Origin: Fertoeibacter niger
GTDB lineage: Bacteria; Pseudomonadota; Alphaproteobacteria; Rhodobacterales; Rhodobacteraceae
NCBI RefSeq assembly: GCF_009380135.2
Contig: NZ_WHUT02000002.1
Span: 1 to 64,000 of the forward strand
Direction of reading: 5' to 3'
Length of the DNA stretch: 64,000 nt
In this document: piece by piece, positions 45,954 through 56,845 of the stretch
Position numbering within the stretch: position 1 is the first letter of the stretch
Layout: every line of letters starts with the position of its first letter
The notes under the pieces: generated by a model
The model's input: only the letters and a program-made list of their open reading frames with translations
What the model was told of the DNA's origin: nothing
Database searches by the model: none
Translations under genes and position numbers: made by a program

Positions 45954-47164
45954 TAGCGGTCGATCTCCCCGAACACCACATCCATGGTGGCGATGATGGC
46001 CGACACATCGGCCAGTTGGTGCCCCTTGGCCAGATGGTCCATGGCTTGCAAATGCAGATAGCCCGGGGCGCGGATTTTGGCTCGGTAGGGTTTGTTGGTG
46101 CCGTCGGCCACCAGATAGACGCCGAATTCGCCCTTCGGGGCCTCCACCGCCGCATAGATCTCGCCCGCGGGCACATGGAACCCTTCGGTGTAGAGTTTGA
46201 AGTGATGGATCAGCGCCTCCATCGAGGTTTTCATCTCGGCGCGTTTCGGGGGCGTGATCTTGCCACGCGCCAGAACGTCACCCGGTTCGACCCGCAGCTT
46301 GGCCAGCGCCTGCCGGATGATCGAGGTGGATTCGCGCATTTCGGCCATGCGGCAAAGGTAGCGGTCGTAACAGTCGCCCTTGGTGCCCACGGGGATCTTG
46401 AAGTCGAATTCGTCATAGCATTCATAGGGTTGCGCGCGGCGCAGATCCCAGGCCATGCCCGACCCGCGCAGCATCACGCCCGAGAATGCCCAATCCAGCG
46501 CCTCTTGCTCGGACACAGTGGCGATATCCACCGTGCGCTGCTTGAAAATACGGTTCTCAGTCAGCAGCTCGTCGATATTGTCCAAGAGTTTCGGGAACTT
46601 GATCGCCCAGGCGTCAATATCTTCGATCAGTTGCGGCGGCAGATCCTGATGCACGCCGCCGGGGCGGAAATAGGCGGCATGCAGGCGCGCCCCGCAGGCC
46701 CGCTCATAAAACACCATCAGTTCTTCACGCGCGGTAAAGCCCCACAGCGGCGGCGTCAGCGCGCCCACATCCAAGGCACCCGTGGTCACGTTCATCAGGT
46801 GGTTCAGCACGCGGCCAATTTCGCAGAACAGCACGCGGATCAGCTGCGCGCGGCGCGGCACGACCACACCGGTCAATTTTTCAATCGCCAGACACCAGGC
46901 ATGTTCCTGGTTCATCGGGGCCACATAATCCAGCCGGTCGAAATAGGGCAGGTTTTGCAGATAGGTCCGCGATTCCATCAGCTTTTCGGTGCCGCGGTGC
47001 AAGAGGCCGATATGCGGGTCGCAGCGTTCCACAATCTCGCCGTCCAGCTCCAGCACCAGACGCAGAACGCCATGCGCCGAAGGGTGTTGCGGGCCGAAGT
47101 TGATGTTGAAGTTGCGGATTTTCTGCTCGCCTGTCAGCGCGTCGTCAAAATTGCCGTCCATCAT
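45953..47164 (-). CDS. nuoD: NADH-quinone oxidoreductase subunit D
   Basis: The 403-residue subunit carries the quinone-site motifs [20 protein letters not shown] and [20 protein letters not shown], plus [20 protein letters not shown]. The C-terminus is FGEIDR. With NuoB it forms the quinone-binding cavity. It is not fused to NuoC, unlike E. coli. Two ATGs (47164 and 47161) overlap the sulfotransferase stop; either may be used. Confidence 0.97.
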   Translation of the reverse strand: MMDGNFDDALTGEQKIRNFNINFGPQHPSAHGVLRLVLELDGEIVERCDPHIGLLHRGTEKLMESRTYLQNLPYFDRLDYVAPMNQEHAWCLAIEKLTGVVVPRRAQLIRVLFCEIGRVLNHLMNVTTGALDVGALTPPLWGFTAREELMVFYERACGARLHAAYFRPGGVHQDLPPQLIEDIDAWAIKFPKLLDNIDELLTENRIFKQRTVDIATVSEQEALDWAFSGVMLRGSGMAWDLRRAQPYECYDEFDFKIPVGTKGDCYDRYLCRMAEMRESTSIIRQALAKLRVEPGDVLARGKITPPKRAEMKTSMEALIHHFKLYTEGFHVPAGEIYAAVEAPKGEFGVYLVADGTNKPYRAKIRAPGYLHLQAMDHLAKGHQLADVSAIIATMDVVFGEIDR

Positions 47165-48045
47165 AGCAGACCCTCACCCATGTTTCTGCGCCAAGCCTCG
47201 GGCAATGCCGGGAACTGGCGGGCGACAAATTCATATTGCGGCATGAGCAGCACCTGCGCGCGGGCGCGGTGATCGGCCGTCATGGCCAGTGCCGCACCTT
47301 CATGCACGCGGTGGCCAAAGTCGGCCGCCCGCACGCCGATCCCCAGAAAGGCGCAAAGCCGCGCCAGACCGGGGGCCGTCAGCATGTCATCCTGTGTCAG
47401 CAGCATCAGCCGCTGCGGGGCCACCGCCGCGCGCAGCCGGGTGATTGCACCGACATAATCGCCGCGCGACAATGCGCCACCGGCATCCTCGCCACGCAGC
47501 ACCCGCTCCATCAGCGCGAATGCCGCGTCGGGCACGGCATCGGCGGCCTTGGCGGCGCGTTCGGCCATCATGCGCACCTGGCTCCACAGCCGGGACACCG
47601 GATCGCGCAGCAGATAGACAAAGCGCACATCGCCCGCCATGCAAGCCATGTCGCGCAGCCGCGCCTCGGGCAGCAGGGCATAGGCGGGGGTGATGTCGGC
47701 CACCAGCCGCCGGGTGCCCCGCCCTTCGGCCAGATAGGCCAGATAGGCGGCCCGGTCATCGCGGCGCTGCTTCAGGATGCGGATCCAGTCCAGCACATCG
47801 CGCAGCTTTTCGGCCAGCCGGTCGGTGGCACCCGATTTCACCATGCGGCGCGACAGCTTTTCCGCCGCCGCCTGCTGCACACGCAACTGGTGGCCATAGC
47901 CGTTGTTTTCCACGGCGTCGAAGTAATGCAGTTCCTTGATGCTGCGCAGATGGCAGTCGGGATGCCCGGCCAAATGGTTGTAAAGCCAGGTTGTCCCGGC
48001 TTTCGCGGCCCCCACGCACAGCATTATGGTCGGTTCCTGCGTCAC
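47161..48045 (-). CDS. sulfotransferase family protein inserted between nuoC and nuoD
   Basis: The 294-residue protein starts [20 protein letters not shown]; the [13 protein letters not shown] stretch is the 5'-phosphosulfate-binding loop of PAPS-dependent sulfotransferases (Lys15). The 3'-phosphate motif is [19 protein letters not shown]. Both essential binding segments are intact. It would transfer sulfate from PAPS to a hydroxyl or amino group of an unknown acceptor in the cytoplasm. It lies 15 bases after nuoC and overlaps nuoD, so it is co-translated with complex I genes. This position is unusual and its role there is unknown. Confidence 0.85.
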   Translation of the reverse strand: MTQEPTIMLCVGAAKAGTTWLYNHLAGHPDCHLRSIKELHYFDAVENNGYGHQLRVQQAAAEKLSRRMVKSGATDRLAEKLRDVLDWIRILKQRRDDRAAYLAYLAEGRGTRRLVADITPAYALLPEARLRDMACMAGDVRFVYLLRDPVSRLWSQVRMMAERAAKAADAVPDAAFALMERVLRGEDAGGALSRGDYVGAITRLRAAVAPQRLMLLTQDDMLTAPGLARLCAFLGIGVRAADFGHRVHEGAALAMTADHRARAQVLLMPQYEFVARQFPALPEAWRRNMGEGLL

Positions 48046-48059
48046 CGCACCGCCCCCGT

Positions 48060-48662
48060 TCAGGCCTTGGCCTTGTCGTCACCCGGCAGGATGTAATCGG
48101 CACCCTCCCACGGCGACATGAAATCGAACTGCCGGTATTCCTGCACCAGTTTCACCGGCTCATAGACCACGCGCTTTTGCGCCTCGTCATAGCGGACCTC
48201 GGTGTAACCCGTGGTCGGGAAATCCTTGCGCAGGGGATGGCCGCGAAAGCCATAATCGGTCAGGATGCGGCGCAGGTCGGGGTGGCCCGCGAACAGGATG
48301 CCGAACATGTCGAACACCTCACGCTCGAACCAGTTGGCCGAGGGGTGCAGCGTGACAATCGAAGGCACCATGTCATCGGCACGGATCGCCGCCTTCAGCC
48401 GGATGCGCTGGTTCTGATACATCGACAGCAGGTGATAGACCACGTCGAACCGCTGGCTGCGTTCGGGGTGGTCGATGGCGGTGATGTCAACCAGCGTGGA
48501 AAACCGGCAGCTGCCATCGGTTTGAAGAAAGTCGACCAGTGGCACCAGTTGCGCCGCCAGCACCTCCAGCGTCAACTCGCCATGCGAAATGGACCAGGAC
48601 AGCACGGCATTGGGCCGGCGGGCCTCGATATGGGTGGCGAGTTCCGTGAGCGCGTCCGACAT
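48060..48662 (-). CDS. nuoC: NADH-quinone oxidoreductase subunit C
   Basis: The 200-residue 30-kDa-type subunit has the conserved [40 protein letters not shown] and [20 protein letters not shown]. It is part of the peripheral arm near the quinone module. Separate from nuoD by the inserted sulfotransferase gene; nine bases separate it from nuoB. Confidence 0.97.
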   Translation of the reverse strand: MSDALTELATHIEARRPNAVLSWSISHGELTLEVLAAQLVPLVDFLQTDGSCRFSTLVDITAIDHPERSQRFDVVYHLLSMYQNQRIRLKAAIRADDMVPSIVTLHPSANWFEREVFDMFGILFAGHPDLRRILTDYGFRGHPLRKDFPTTGYTEVRYDEAQKRVVYEPVKLVQEYRQFDFMSPWEGADYILPGDDKAKA

Positions 48663-48671
48663 GGAAACTCC

Positions 48672-49561
<890 letters not shown>

Positions 49562-49780
49562 GAGTGGCTCCTTCGGCTGGCGGCTGGCCGTAAGGGCTGG
49601 CGCGCGATCAGTTGCTGGCCCCCGTTTACTCTGCCCCCTCTGCGGGGTCAACCAAAGCCGGGGCCAAAACACCCCCCTGCGACAAGGGGTTTCGCCGCTT
49701 CATGCCGTTGTTCGGGAAAAATTTTTGCAGATGCAGCATGAACAGGCGCTGCAGGGGCATCGCCCTGAGTCGGCGCAGCG

Positions 49781-49800
49781 GCCCGGCGGGCCTGCCGGGC
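49781..49800 (-). terminator. GC-rich hairpin after enoyl-CoA hydratase gene
   Basis: GCCCGGC (49781-49787) and GCCGGGC (49794-49800) form a 7-bp stem just beyond the stop codon of the minus-strand enoyl-CoA hydratase gene. No T-run follows on that strand, so it may only stabilise the mRNA end or act weakly. Confidence 0.35.
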
Positions 49801-49804
49801 GATG

Positions 49805-50587
49805 TTAGCGCGACCACGCGGGCGGGCGGCGGGCAAAGAAGGCCGCTATCCCTTCGGCGGCCTCGGGGCTTTCCCAACGCGCGACAAGGGCCGCGATGGA
49901 CGCTTCGATCACCCGGTCATCCAGCGGCGGGCCAAGGCTGCGGATCATCGCCTTGGTTGCCGCCACCGCCCCGGGGGCACAGGCCAGCAGCGGGGCCAGT
50001 TCGGCCTCGACCGCCGCATCCAGCGCATCGGCGGCCACCACCTGCGCCAGCAGGTTCAGTCGCTGCGCCTCGGCCGCGGAAAACAGCCGTGACGACAGCA
50101 TCACCTGCCGCGCCGCGCCCTCGCCCATGCGGGCAAGCACATAGGGGCCGATCGTGGCTGGTATCAGCCCCAGCCGGGTTTCCGTCAGCCCGAACCGCGC
50201 GCTATCCACCGCGATGGCCAGATCGCAGACCGCCAGCATGCCCACACCGCCGCCATAGGCCGGGCCCTGCACCCGCCCGATCAGCGGTTTGGGCAGGTCG
50301 TTCAGCGCGCGCAGCATATGCGCCAGTTGCCGTGCCCCGGCGGCGCGCGTGGCGCTGTCGGCCTGCATCTGCGCCTGCATCCAGCCCAGATCGCCCCCCG
50401 CGCAGAATGTGGCCCCCGCGCCGGTCAACACAACCGCCCGCACCGCCCCGTCCGCCGCCAGCACCTGCGCCGCCTGCGTGATCTCGGCCATCATCTGCGA
50501 CGACAGCGCATTGTGCTTTTCCGGCCGGTTCAGGGTCAGCCGCGCCACACCGCGCGCGTCGGTGTCCATTGTGATCGTGTGGAACAT
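49805..50587 (-). CDS. enoyl-CoA hydratase/isomerase (probable methylglutaconyl-CoA hydratase)
   Basis: The 260-residue crotonase has the CoA-binding oxyanion parts ATFCAGGDLGWMQAQ and GPAYGGGVGMLAVCDLAIAV, with FGLTETRLGLIPATIGPYVL following. The Glu of TETRLGL is one of the acid residues of hydratases. In a leucine-degradation operon this enzyme hydrates 3-methylglutaconyl-CoA to HMG-CoA, feeding the lyase encoded upstream. The substrate assignment rests on context. Confidence 0.85.
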   Translation of the reverse strand: MFHTITMDTDARGVARLTLNRPEKHNALSSQMMAEITQAAQVLAADGAVRAVVLTGAGATFCAGGDLGWMQAQMQADSATRAAGARQLAHMLRALNDLPKPLIGRVQGPAYGGGVGMLAVCDLAIAVDSARFGLTETRLGLIPATIGPYVLARMGEGAARQVMLSSRLFSAAEAQRLNLLAQVVAADALDAAVEAELAPLLACAPGAVAATKAMIRSLGPPLDDRVIEASIAALVARWESPEAAEGIAAFFARRPPAWSR

Positions 50588-50602
50588 CGCGGCCTCCCAG
50601 CC

Positions 50603-50648
50603 AAAATTCTTCCAAGAATTTTTTCAAGAATTTTCGACAAAATTCTTG
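50603..50648. repeat. two adjacent AT-rich palindromes inside the liu operon
   Basis: AAAATTCTT-CC-AAGAATTTT (50603-50622) is followed by CAAGAATTTT-CGAC-AAAATTCTTG (50625-50648). Both are perfect hairpins built from the same 9-base unit. They fill the 63-base gap between the HMG-CoA lyase and hydratase genes. The contrast with the GC-rich flanks and the repeated unit suggest a dispersed repeat or an RNA processing/attenuation structure. Confidence 0.6.
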
Positions 50649-50650
50649 CC

Positions 50651-51505
50651 TCACCCGGCCCGGAACGCCCGCGCCATGTCCGCCGCCCGCGCCAGCAGCG
50701 CCGCATCCAGCCCGGTCTCAAACCCCCGCGCTGCCAGATGCGCCGCGACCTTTTCCGTGGCCACATTGCCCGCCGCACCCGGCGCATAGGGGCAGCCGCC
50801 CAGCCCCCCCACCGCCGCATCCACCACCCGCAGACCCATCTCCAGCGCCACGTCGATCACATCCAGCGCCCGCCCTGCCGTGTCGTGGCAATGCGCCGCA
50901 AGCCGCTGGGGCGGCAGTTCCTGCACCACCGCCTCCAGCATGGCGGCGAAACCATCTGGCGTGGCCTGCCCCAGCGTATCGCCCAACGACACCTCATGGC
51001 AGCCCAGATCGCGCAGCGCCGCCACCACGCCTGCCACGGCGACGGGCCGGGTCGGCCCGTCGAAAGGGCATGCCACCACCATCGACACATAGCCGCGCAG
51101 CTTTACATTTTCCTGCCTTGCGGCCTCTGCCAGTGTGGATAACCGCGCCAAACTTTCCATAATCGAACAATTCAGGTTGGCGCGCGAAAATCCCTCGCTG
51201 GCCGAGACGAACACCGCCACCTCATCGGCGCCCGCCGCCCTAGCCGCCTGATAACCGCGCAGGTTGGGGGCAAGCGCCACATAGCCCACGCCCGCCCGCC
51301 GGGTGATGCGCGCCAGCACATCCGCACCGTCGGCCATCTGCGGCACCCATTTCGGGCTGACGAAGCTGGCCACCTCGATGCGGCGAAAACCCGCGCGCGA
51401 CAAAAGGTCAACCAGCGCCACCTTGTCTGCGGTGGGGATCAGCCGCGCCTCGTTCTGCAGGCCGTCGCGGGGGCCGACCTCATATATCTCCACCCGTTCA
51501 GCCAT
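50651..51505 (-). CDS. hydroxymethylglutaryl-CoA lyase
   Basis: The 284-residue TIM-barrel enzyme begins MAERVEIYEVGPRDGLQNEA, with the catalytic Arg/Asp. It has VASFVSPKWVPQMADG and GYVSMVVACPFDGPTRPVAV, then HCHDTAGRALDVIDVALEMG (metal His pair) and GGLGGCPYAPGAAGNVATE with the active-site Cys. It cleaves HMG-CoA to acetoacetate and acetyl-CoA, the last step of leucine breakdown. The start overlaps mccA by eight bases. Confidence 0.93.
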   Translation of the reverse strand: MAERVEIYEVGPRDGLQNEARLIPTADKVALVDLLSRAGFRRIEVASFVSPKWVPQMADGADVLARITRRAGVGYVALAPNLRGYQAARAAGADEVAVFVSASEGFSRANLNCSIMESLARLSTLAEAARQENVKLRGYVSMVVACPFDGPTRPVAVAGVVAALRDLGCHEVSLGDTLGQATPDGFAAMLEAVVQELPPQRLAAHCHDTAGRALDVIDVALEMGLRVVDAAVGGLGGCPYAPGAAGNVATEKVAAHLAARGFETGLDAALLARAADMARAFRAG

Positions 51506-53447
51506 CGGCCTCCTCCAACCGCACCAGCGCCGCGCCCGCCTCTACCTGCATGCCGGGCTGCACCAGCACTTCGGCCACCACGCCGTCGCGCGCGGCAGTC
51601 AGCACATGTTCCATCTTCATCGCCTCCAGCACCGCCATGCGGTCGCCCTGCGCCACCGCCTGCCCTGCGGTCACGAACACCGCCCGCACCAGCCCCGGCA
51701 TGGGCGACAGCGTCAGCCCACCCTGCCCCGCCGCCTGCGCAGCGCGCGCCAGCGGGTCGATGATGTCAAAGCGGAAGGTGCCCCGGCTGCGCCCGCTGGC
51801 AAAGACATGCACCGCATCCGCCGTCTGCACCACGGGGAACGGGCCCTCCCCCTCCACCTGCCAGCCGCCGTCGCGGCGTTCGGCGTGGTAAAGCATGCCC
51901 TCGATTTCCACCCGCGCCTGCCCCGGCCCGTCAAACCAGACCATCGCCGACACCAATTCGCCCGCATGGCGCAGCACGACATTCTGGCGCATGGCGACCC
52001 ACAGGGTAAAGCCCTCCAGCAGCCCGCCCGGCCCCGGCAGCGCATGGGCCAGCACCGCCGCCACCTTGACCGGCATCCGCAACGCGGGCGGGGCAGCAAG
52101 ACTGTCAATGTCGCGCGCGATCAGCCCGGTATCCACCTCGCCCTGCGCAAAGCCCGCATGCCGCGACAGCGCAGCAAGAAACGCCAGATTGGTGACAGTG
52201 CCCGCCACCTGCGTCTGGTCAAGCGCGCTTGTCAGCTTTTGCAACGCGGTGGCGCGGGTGGGGCCATGGGTGATGATCTTGGCAATCATCGGGTCATACC
52301 AGGGGCTGATCACATCGCCCGACCGCACCCCGGTATCGGCGCGGATGCCGGGGGGAAAAGCCAGATGGTCCAGCCGCCCCGTGGCTGGCAGGAACCCCGC
52401 CGCCACATCCTCGGCATAAAGCCGCGCCTCAAAGGCATGGCCATTGATCGCCAGCTGGTCCTGCCGCAGCGGCAATGCCTCACCTGCCGCTACGCGCAAC
52501 TGCCATTCCACCAGATCGACGCCGGTAATGGCCTCTGTCACCGGATGTTCGACCTGAAGGCGCGTGTTCATCTCCATGAACCAGAAGCGGTCTGTGTACA
52601 GGCCGTCCGCGCCATCGACGATGAATTCCACCGTGCCCGCGCCGCTGTAACTTATCGCCTTGGCCGCCCTGACCGCCGCATCGCCCATGGCGGCGCGCAT
52701 TTCCGCTGTCATGCCCGGTGCCGGGGCCTCTTCGATCACCTTCTGGTGGCGGCGTTGCAAGGAACAGTCCCGCTCGAACAGATGCACGGCATCGCGGCCA
52801 TCGCCGAACACCTGCACCTCGATATGGCGGGGGCGGTCGATGTATTTTTCGATCAGCACCGCGTCATTGCCAAAGGCGTTGCGCGCCTCGGCCTGCGCCG
52901 ATGCCAGCGCGTCGGGAAAATCCGCCGCCCGGTCCACACGCCGCATGCCCTTGCCGCCGCCGCCCGCCACCGCCTTGATCAGCACGGGAAAACCGATGAG
53001 GCCTGCCTGCTGCGCCAGATGGCCCGCCCGCTGGTCATCGCCCTGCCAGCCCGGCACCACCGGCACGCCCGCCTGCCGCATCAGCGCCTTGGCCGCATCC
53101 TTCAGCCCCATCGCCCTTATGGCCGCCGCCGACGGCCCGATGAACACCAGCCCCTCGGCCACCACCTGATCGACGAAATCGGGGTTCTCCGACAGGAACC
53201 CATAGCCGGGGTGAATCGCCTCGGCCCCCATGGTGATGGCCGCGCTCAGAATGGCATCGGCGTTCAGGTAACTGTCCTTCGGCGCGGGCCCGCCCAGCCA
53301 GGCCGCCTCATCCGCCATCTGCACATGCAGGGCATCGCGGTCGGCCTCGGAATAGACGGCGACCGTGGCCACCCCCATCCGGCGGCAGGTGGCGATGACC
53401 CGACAGGCAATCTCGCCCCGGTTGGCGATCAGGATTTTGCGGAACAT
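51498..53447 (-). CDS. methylcrotonyl-CoA carboxylase, biotin-containing alpha subunit
   Basis: The 649-residue protein has a biotin carboxylase part (MFRKILIANRGEIACRVIAT, the glycine-rich loop KAVAGGGGKGMRR, EMNTRLQVEHPVTEAITGVD). A BT-like middle follows and the biotinyl domain comes last, with EAMKMEH (biotin Lys about 611). It fixes carbonate onto biotin for transfer to methylcrotonyl-CoA by the beta subunit. Propionyl- or acetyl-CoA carboxylase alpha subunits look alike; the operon identifies this one. It overlaps the macrodomain gene by 19 bases. BirA at 29.4-30.2 kb would be the biotinylating enzyme. Confidence 0.92.
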   Translation of the reverse strand: MFRKILIANRGEIACRVIATCRRMGVATVAVYSEADRDALHVQMADEAAWLGGPAPKDSYLNADAILSAAITMGAEAIHPGYGFLSENPDFVDQVVAEGLVFIGPSAAAIRAMGLKDAAKALMRQAGVPVVPGWQGDDQRAGHLAQQAGLIGFPVLIKAVAGGGGKGMRRVDRAADFPDALASAQAEARNAFGNDAVLIEKYIDRPRHIEVQVFGDGRDAVHLFERDCSLQRRHQKVIEEAPAPGMTAEMRAAMGDAAVRAAKAISYSGAGTVEFIVDGADGLYTDRFWFMEMNTRLQVEHPVTEAITGVDLVEWQLRVAAGEALPLRQDQLAINGHAFEARLYAEDVAAGFLPATGRLDHLAFPPGIRADTGVRSGDVISPWYDPMIAKIITHGPTRATALQKLTSALDQTQVAGTVTNLAFLAALSRHAGFAQGEVDTGLIARDIDSLAAPPALRMPVKVAAVLAHALPGPGGLLEGFTLWVAMRQNVVLRHAGELVSAMVWFDGPGQARVEIEGMLYHAERRDGGWQVEGEGPFPVVQTADAVHVFASGRSRGTFRFDIIDPLARAAQAAGQGGLTLSPMPGLVRAVFVTAGQAVAQGDRMAVLEAMKMEHVLTAARDGVVAEVLVQPGMQVEAGAALVRLEEADG

Positions 53448-53962
53448 GCGACCCCCAGCTTTTTTGCAGCATTCAACAGGTGGCGCTGGGTCCGTTGATC
53501 CAATGCCACAAGCATGACCGCGGACGGCAGGTGATGCGTGAGCAGAAAATCGGCGACTGTTGCCACGGCTATTTCGGCAGCCTTGTCATGCGGATACCCA
53601 TAGGCCCCTGTTGAAATGGCCGGTATCGCAAGTGTGGCGCAGCCAAGATCCGAAGCGGCGGCCAAGACGTTTCTGTAGCAATCGGCCAGCAGGCGCGCTT
53701 CGCCTGCCTCGCCCTGTTTCCAGTATGGCCCGACCGTGTGGATGATGTGGCGCACCGGCAAGGCATGCCCGCCCGTCACCTTGACCTGCCCGACCTCGCA
53801 TCCCCCCAGCGCCCTGCATTCCTCCAGCAGGCCCGGCCCGGCTGCGCGATGGATTGCGCCATCCACCCCACCACCGCCCAGCAATGACCGGTTGGCCGCA
53901 TTGACGATGGCATCGACATGCAGGCGCGTGATGTCGCAGATCAGGATGTTGATGTCACCCAT
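53429..53962 (-). CDS. macrodomain protein (O-acetyl-ADP-ribose deacetylase-like) in the liu operon
   Basis: The 177-residue protein is a complete macro domain: DAIVNAANRSLLGGGGVDGA, IHRAAGPGLLEECR, CEVGQVKVTGGHALPVRHII and AIPAISTGAYGYPHDKAAEI. The Asn of NAAN and the GGGGVDGAI loop are the catalytic/ADP-ribose-binding parts of YmdB-type enzymes, which hydrolyse O-acetyl-ADP-ribose and mono-ADP-ribose esters. It lies between the two methylcrotonyl-CoA carboxylase subunit genes, overlapping mccA. This may link acyl-CoA catabolism to NAD+-dependent deacylation, but that is inference. Confidence 0.92.
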   Translation of the reverse strand: MGDINILICDITRLHVDAIVNAANRSLLGGGGVDGAIHRAAGPGLLEECRALGGCEVGQVKVTGGHALPVRHIIHTVGPYWKQGEAGEARLLADCYRNVLAAASDLGCATLAIPAISTGAYGYPHDKAAEIAVATVADFLLTHHLPSAVMLVALDQRTQRHLLNAAKKLGVACSAKS

Positions 53963-53968
53963 GGCCCA

Positions 53969-55567
53969 TCACATCCGGAACAGACCGAACCGCGTCGGCT
54001 CGATCGGGGCATTCAGTGCCGCGCGCAGGCTTAGCGCCAGCACCTGCCGCGACTGGCGCGGGTCTATGATGCCGTCGTCCCACAGGCGCGCGGTGGCGTA
54101 GAGCGGGTGGCTTTGGCGTTCGAACATTTCCAGCGTGGGGCGTTTGAAGGCGGTTTCCTCGTCTGCCGACCATGTGCCGCCCGCCCGCTCGATCCCGTCG
54201 CGTTTCACCGTGGCCAGCACGCCCGCCGCCTGTTCGCCGCCCATCACGGAAATGCGGGAGTTTGGCCATGTCCACAGAAAGCGCGGCTGATAGGCGCGGC
54301 CCGCCATGCCGTAATTGCCCGCACCAAAGGAACCGCCGACCAGCAGGGTGATTTTGGGCACATTGGTGGTGGCCACCGCCGTTACCAGCTTGGCCCCGTG
54401 GCGCGCGATGCCCTCATTCTCGGTTTTGCGGCCCACCATGAAGCCGGTGATGTTTTGCAGGAACACCAGCGGGATGCCGCGCTGGCTGCACAGTTCCACG
54501 AAATGCGCGCCCTTCACCGCCGAGTCGGAAAACAGGACACCATTGTTGGCGATGATGCCCACCGGCATGCCCATCACATGCGCGAACCCCGTCACCAGCG
54601 TTTCACCGAAGCGCGCCTTGAATTCGTCAAGGCGTGATCCGTCCACCAGCCGGGCGATCACCTCGCGGATGTCATAGGGGGTGCGCAGGTCGGCAGGCAC
54701 CACGCCCAGCATCTCGGCAGGGTCATAGGCCGGGTCTTCGGCGCTTTGCCAACCGGGGGCGACGGGGCGGTTCAGGTGGCGCACCGCCTCGCGCGCAAGG
54801 GCCAGCGCATGCGCGTCATCCTCGGCCAGATAGTCGGCGACGCCGGACAGCCGGGTATGCACATCGCCGCCGCCAAGGTCTTCGGCGCTGACCACCTCGC
54901 CGGTCGCGGCCTTCACCAGCGGCGGACCCGCCAGAAAGATCGTGCCCTGATCCCTGACGATGATGGTCACATCGCTCATGGCCGGAACATAGGCCCCGCC
55001 TGCGGTGCAGGAGCCCATGACAACGGCGATCTGCGGAATGCCCAGCGCCGACATCCGCGCCTGATTGTAGAAGATGCGCCCGAAATGGTCGCGGTCGGGG
55101 AAAACCTCATCCTGATTGGGCAAGTTGGCCCCGCCTGAATCGACCAGATAGAGGCAGGGCAACTGGCATTCCTGCGCAATTTCCTGCGCACGCAGATGTT
55201 TCTTGACCGTCATCGGGTAATAGGTGCCGCCCTTCACCGTGGCGTCGTTGCACACCACCATCACCTGACGGCCATGCACCAGCCCGACGCCCGCGATCAC
55301 CCCGGCTCCGGGGGCGGCCCCGTCATACATGCCATGCGCCGCCATCGCGCCGATTTCCAGAAAGGGCGATCCGGGGTCGATGAGCGCGCCCACCCGTTCA
55401 CGCGGGCTCATCTTGCCGCGCGCACGGTGCCGCGCCAGCGCCTTGTCGCCACCGCCCGCAGCAGCCAGATGGGCCGCGGCGTTGATGGCTTCCAACGCCT
55501 CCAGATGCACCTCGCGGTTCCAGCGGAAGGCTTCGGATGTGGGCAGCGCGCGGGAGATCAGACGCAT
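53969..55567 (-). CDS. methylcrotonyl-CoA carboxylase, carboxyltransferase beta subunit
   Basis: The 532-residue protein has two crotonase-like halves: [20 protein letters not shown] and [20 protein letters not shown], then [20 protein letters not shown] in the N-terminal half. [20 protein letters not shown] and [20 protein letters not shown] follow in the C-terminal half. The QNITGFMVG and SGGANLPNQ segments separate it from propionyl-CoA carboxylase beta chains. It carboxylates 3-methylcrotonyl-CoA to 3-methylglutaconyl-CoA. Confidence 0.94.
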   Translation of the reverse strand: MRLISRALPTSEAFRWNREVHLEALEAINAAAHLAAAGGGDKALARHRARGKMSPRERVGALIDPGSPFLEIGAMAAHGMYDGAAPGAGVIAGVGLVHGRQVMVVCNDATVKGGTYYPMTVKKHLRAQEIAQECQLPCLYLVDSGGANLPNQDEVFPDRDHFGRIFYNQARMSALGIPQIAVVMGSCTAGGAYVPAMSDVTIIVRDQGTIFLAGPPLVKAATGEVVSAEDLGGGDVHTRLSGVADYLAEDDAHALALAREAVRHLNRPVAPGWQSAEDPAYDPAEMLGVVPADLRTPYDIREVIARLVDGSRLDEFKARFGETLVTGFAHVMGMPVGIIANNGVLFSDSAVKGAHFVELCSQRGIPLVFLQNITGFMVGRKTENEGIARHGAKLVTAVATTNVPKITLLVGGSFGAGNYGMAGRAYQPRFLWTWPNSRISVMGGEQAAGVLATVKRDGIERAGGTWSADEETAFKRPTLEMFERQSHPLYATARLWDDGIIDPRQSRQVLALSLRAALNAPIEPTRFGLFRM

Positions 55568-55667
55568 GGGGGGCGGCCTTGGGCATGGTCGGGTTCAGTT
55601 GTGGGGGCCAACGGACTGGCGATGTGGGGGGTCGCCCCGCCGACACATTGATGACGGTCTGCTGACA

Positions 55668-56825
55668 TCACGCCCCCATCAACTCGCGCCCGATCAGCAT
55701 GCGCCTGATCTCGCTGGTGCCTGCGCCGATTTCCATCAGCTTGGCGTCACGGAACAGGCGGCTGACGGTGCTGTCGGCCAGAAACCCTGCCCCACCCAGC
55801 GCCTGCACCGCCTGATGCGCCTGCACCATGGCCTGCTCGCTGGCGTAAAGCACGCAGGCCGCGGCATCGGCGCGGGTGACGGTGCCCTTGTCGCAGGCTT
55901 TGGCTACCTCATAAACATAGGCCCGCGCCGTGTTCAGCCCCACATACATATCGGCAAGCTTGCCCTGCATCAGTTGGAAATCGCCGATCCGCTGGCCGAA
56001 CTGGCGGCGTTCGCGCAGGTAAGGCAGCACCTCGTCCAGACAGGCGGCCATGATGCCGGTGCCGATGCCTGACAGCACCACACGCTCATAGTCGAGGCCG
56101 GACATCAGCACGCGCACGCCTTTGCCCTCAAGCCCCAAAACATTCTCGAAGGGCACCTCCACATCGTCAAAGATCAGCTCGGCGGTGTTTGACCCGCGCA
56201 TGCCCAGCTTGTCGAAATGCGGCGATGTGGAAAAACCCTTCATTGTCTTTTCGACCAGAAACGCCGTGATGCCTTTCGATCCGGCCGCCGGATCGGTCTT
56301 GGCATAGACCACCAGCACATCGGCATCGGGGCCGTTGGTGATCCAGTATTTGTGGCCCCTGAGGCTGTAATAGCCGTTGCGCCGCTCGGCCCGCAGGCTC
56401 ATCGCCACCACGTCAGACCCTGCCCCGGATTCCGACATGGCCAGCCCACCCACATGTTCGCCCGACACCAGACGCGGCAGATAGCGCGCCTTCTGGTCCG
56501 CCGTGCCGTTCAGCGCGATCTGGTTCACGCACAGGTTGGAATGCGCGCCATAGCTGAGCGCGACCGAGGCCGAGGCGCGTGCGATTTCCTCCACCGCGAC
56601 CACATGCGCCAGATAGCCCATGGCCGCGCCGCCGTATTCCTCGGGCACCGTGACGCCCAGCAGCCCAAGATCGCCCATCTCGCGCCACAGCACTGCTGGA
56701 AAGGCATTCGTGCGGTCCACCTCGGCCGCCAGCGGTTTCAACCGGTCCTGCGCCCAGGCCTGCACCATGTCGCGCAGCACGCCCACATCCTCGCCCAGAT
56801 CAAAGCGCATCGCTGCCGTGAACAT
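55668..56825 (-). CDS. ivd: isovaleryl-CoA dehydrogenase
   Basis: The 385-residue flavoprotein is an acyl-CoA dehydrogenase (LGVTVPEEYGGAAMGYLAHV, GLAMSESGAGSDVVAMSLRA, KYWITNGPDADVLVVYAKTD, and C-terminal GGAGFLADSTVSRLFRDAKL). The Glu in SGLDYERVVLSGIG is at the catalytic position used by isovaleryl-CoA dehydrogenases. It oxidises isovaleryl-CoA to 3-methylcrotonyl-CoA, the first committed step of the operon. The start is ATG 56825 (GGAGGAGA upstream), not the longer open frame. Confidence 0.94.
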   Translation of the reverse strand: MFTAAMRFDLGEDVGVLRDMVQAWAQDRLKPLAAEVDRTNAFPAVLWREMGDLGLLGVTVPEEYGGAAMGYLAHVVAVEEIARASASVALSYGAHSNLCVNQIALNGTADQKARYLPRLVSGEHVGGLAMSESGAGSDVVAMSLRAERRNGYYSLRGHKYWITNGPDADVLVVYAKTDPAAGSKGITAFLVEKTMKGFSTSPHFDKLGMRGSNTAELIFDDVEVPFENVLGLEGKGVRVLMSGLDYERVVLSGIGTGIMAACLDEVLPYLRERRQFGQRIGDFQLMQGKLADMYVGLNTARAYVYEVAKACDKGTVTRADAAACVLYASEQAMVQAHQAVQALGGAGFLADSTVSRLFRDAKLMEIGAGTSEIRRMLIGRELMGA

Positions 56826-56845
56826 GCCGTCTCCTCCCCAGGAAC

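Noticed and set aside
51303-53498. 731-codon plus-strand frame opposite methylcrotonyl-CoA carboxylase alpha
   Set aside because: Antisense shadow of a fully recognisable gene; composition rich in Arg, His and Gln with no motif.
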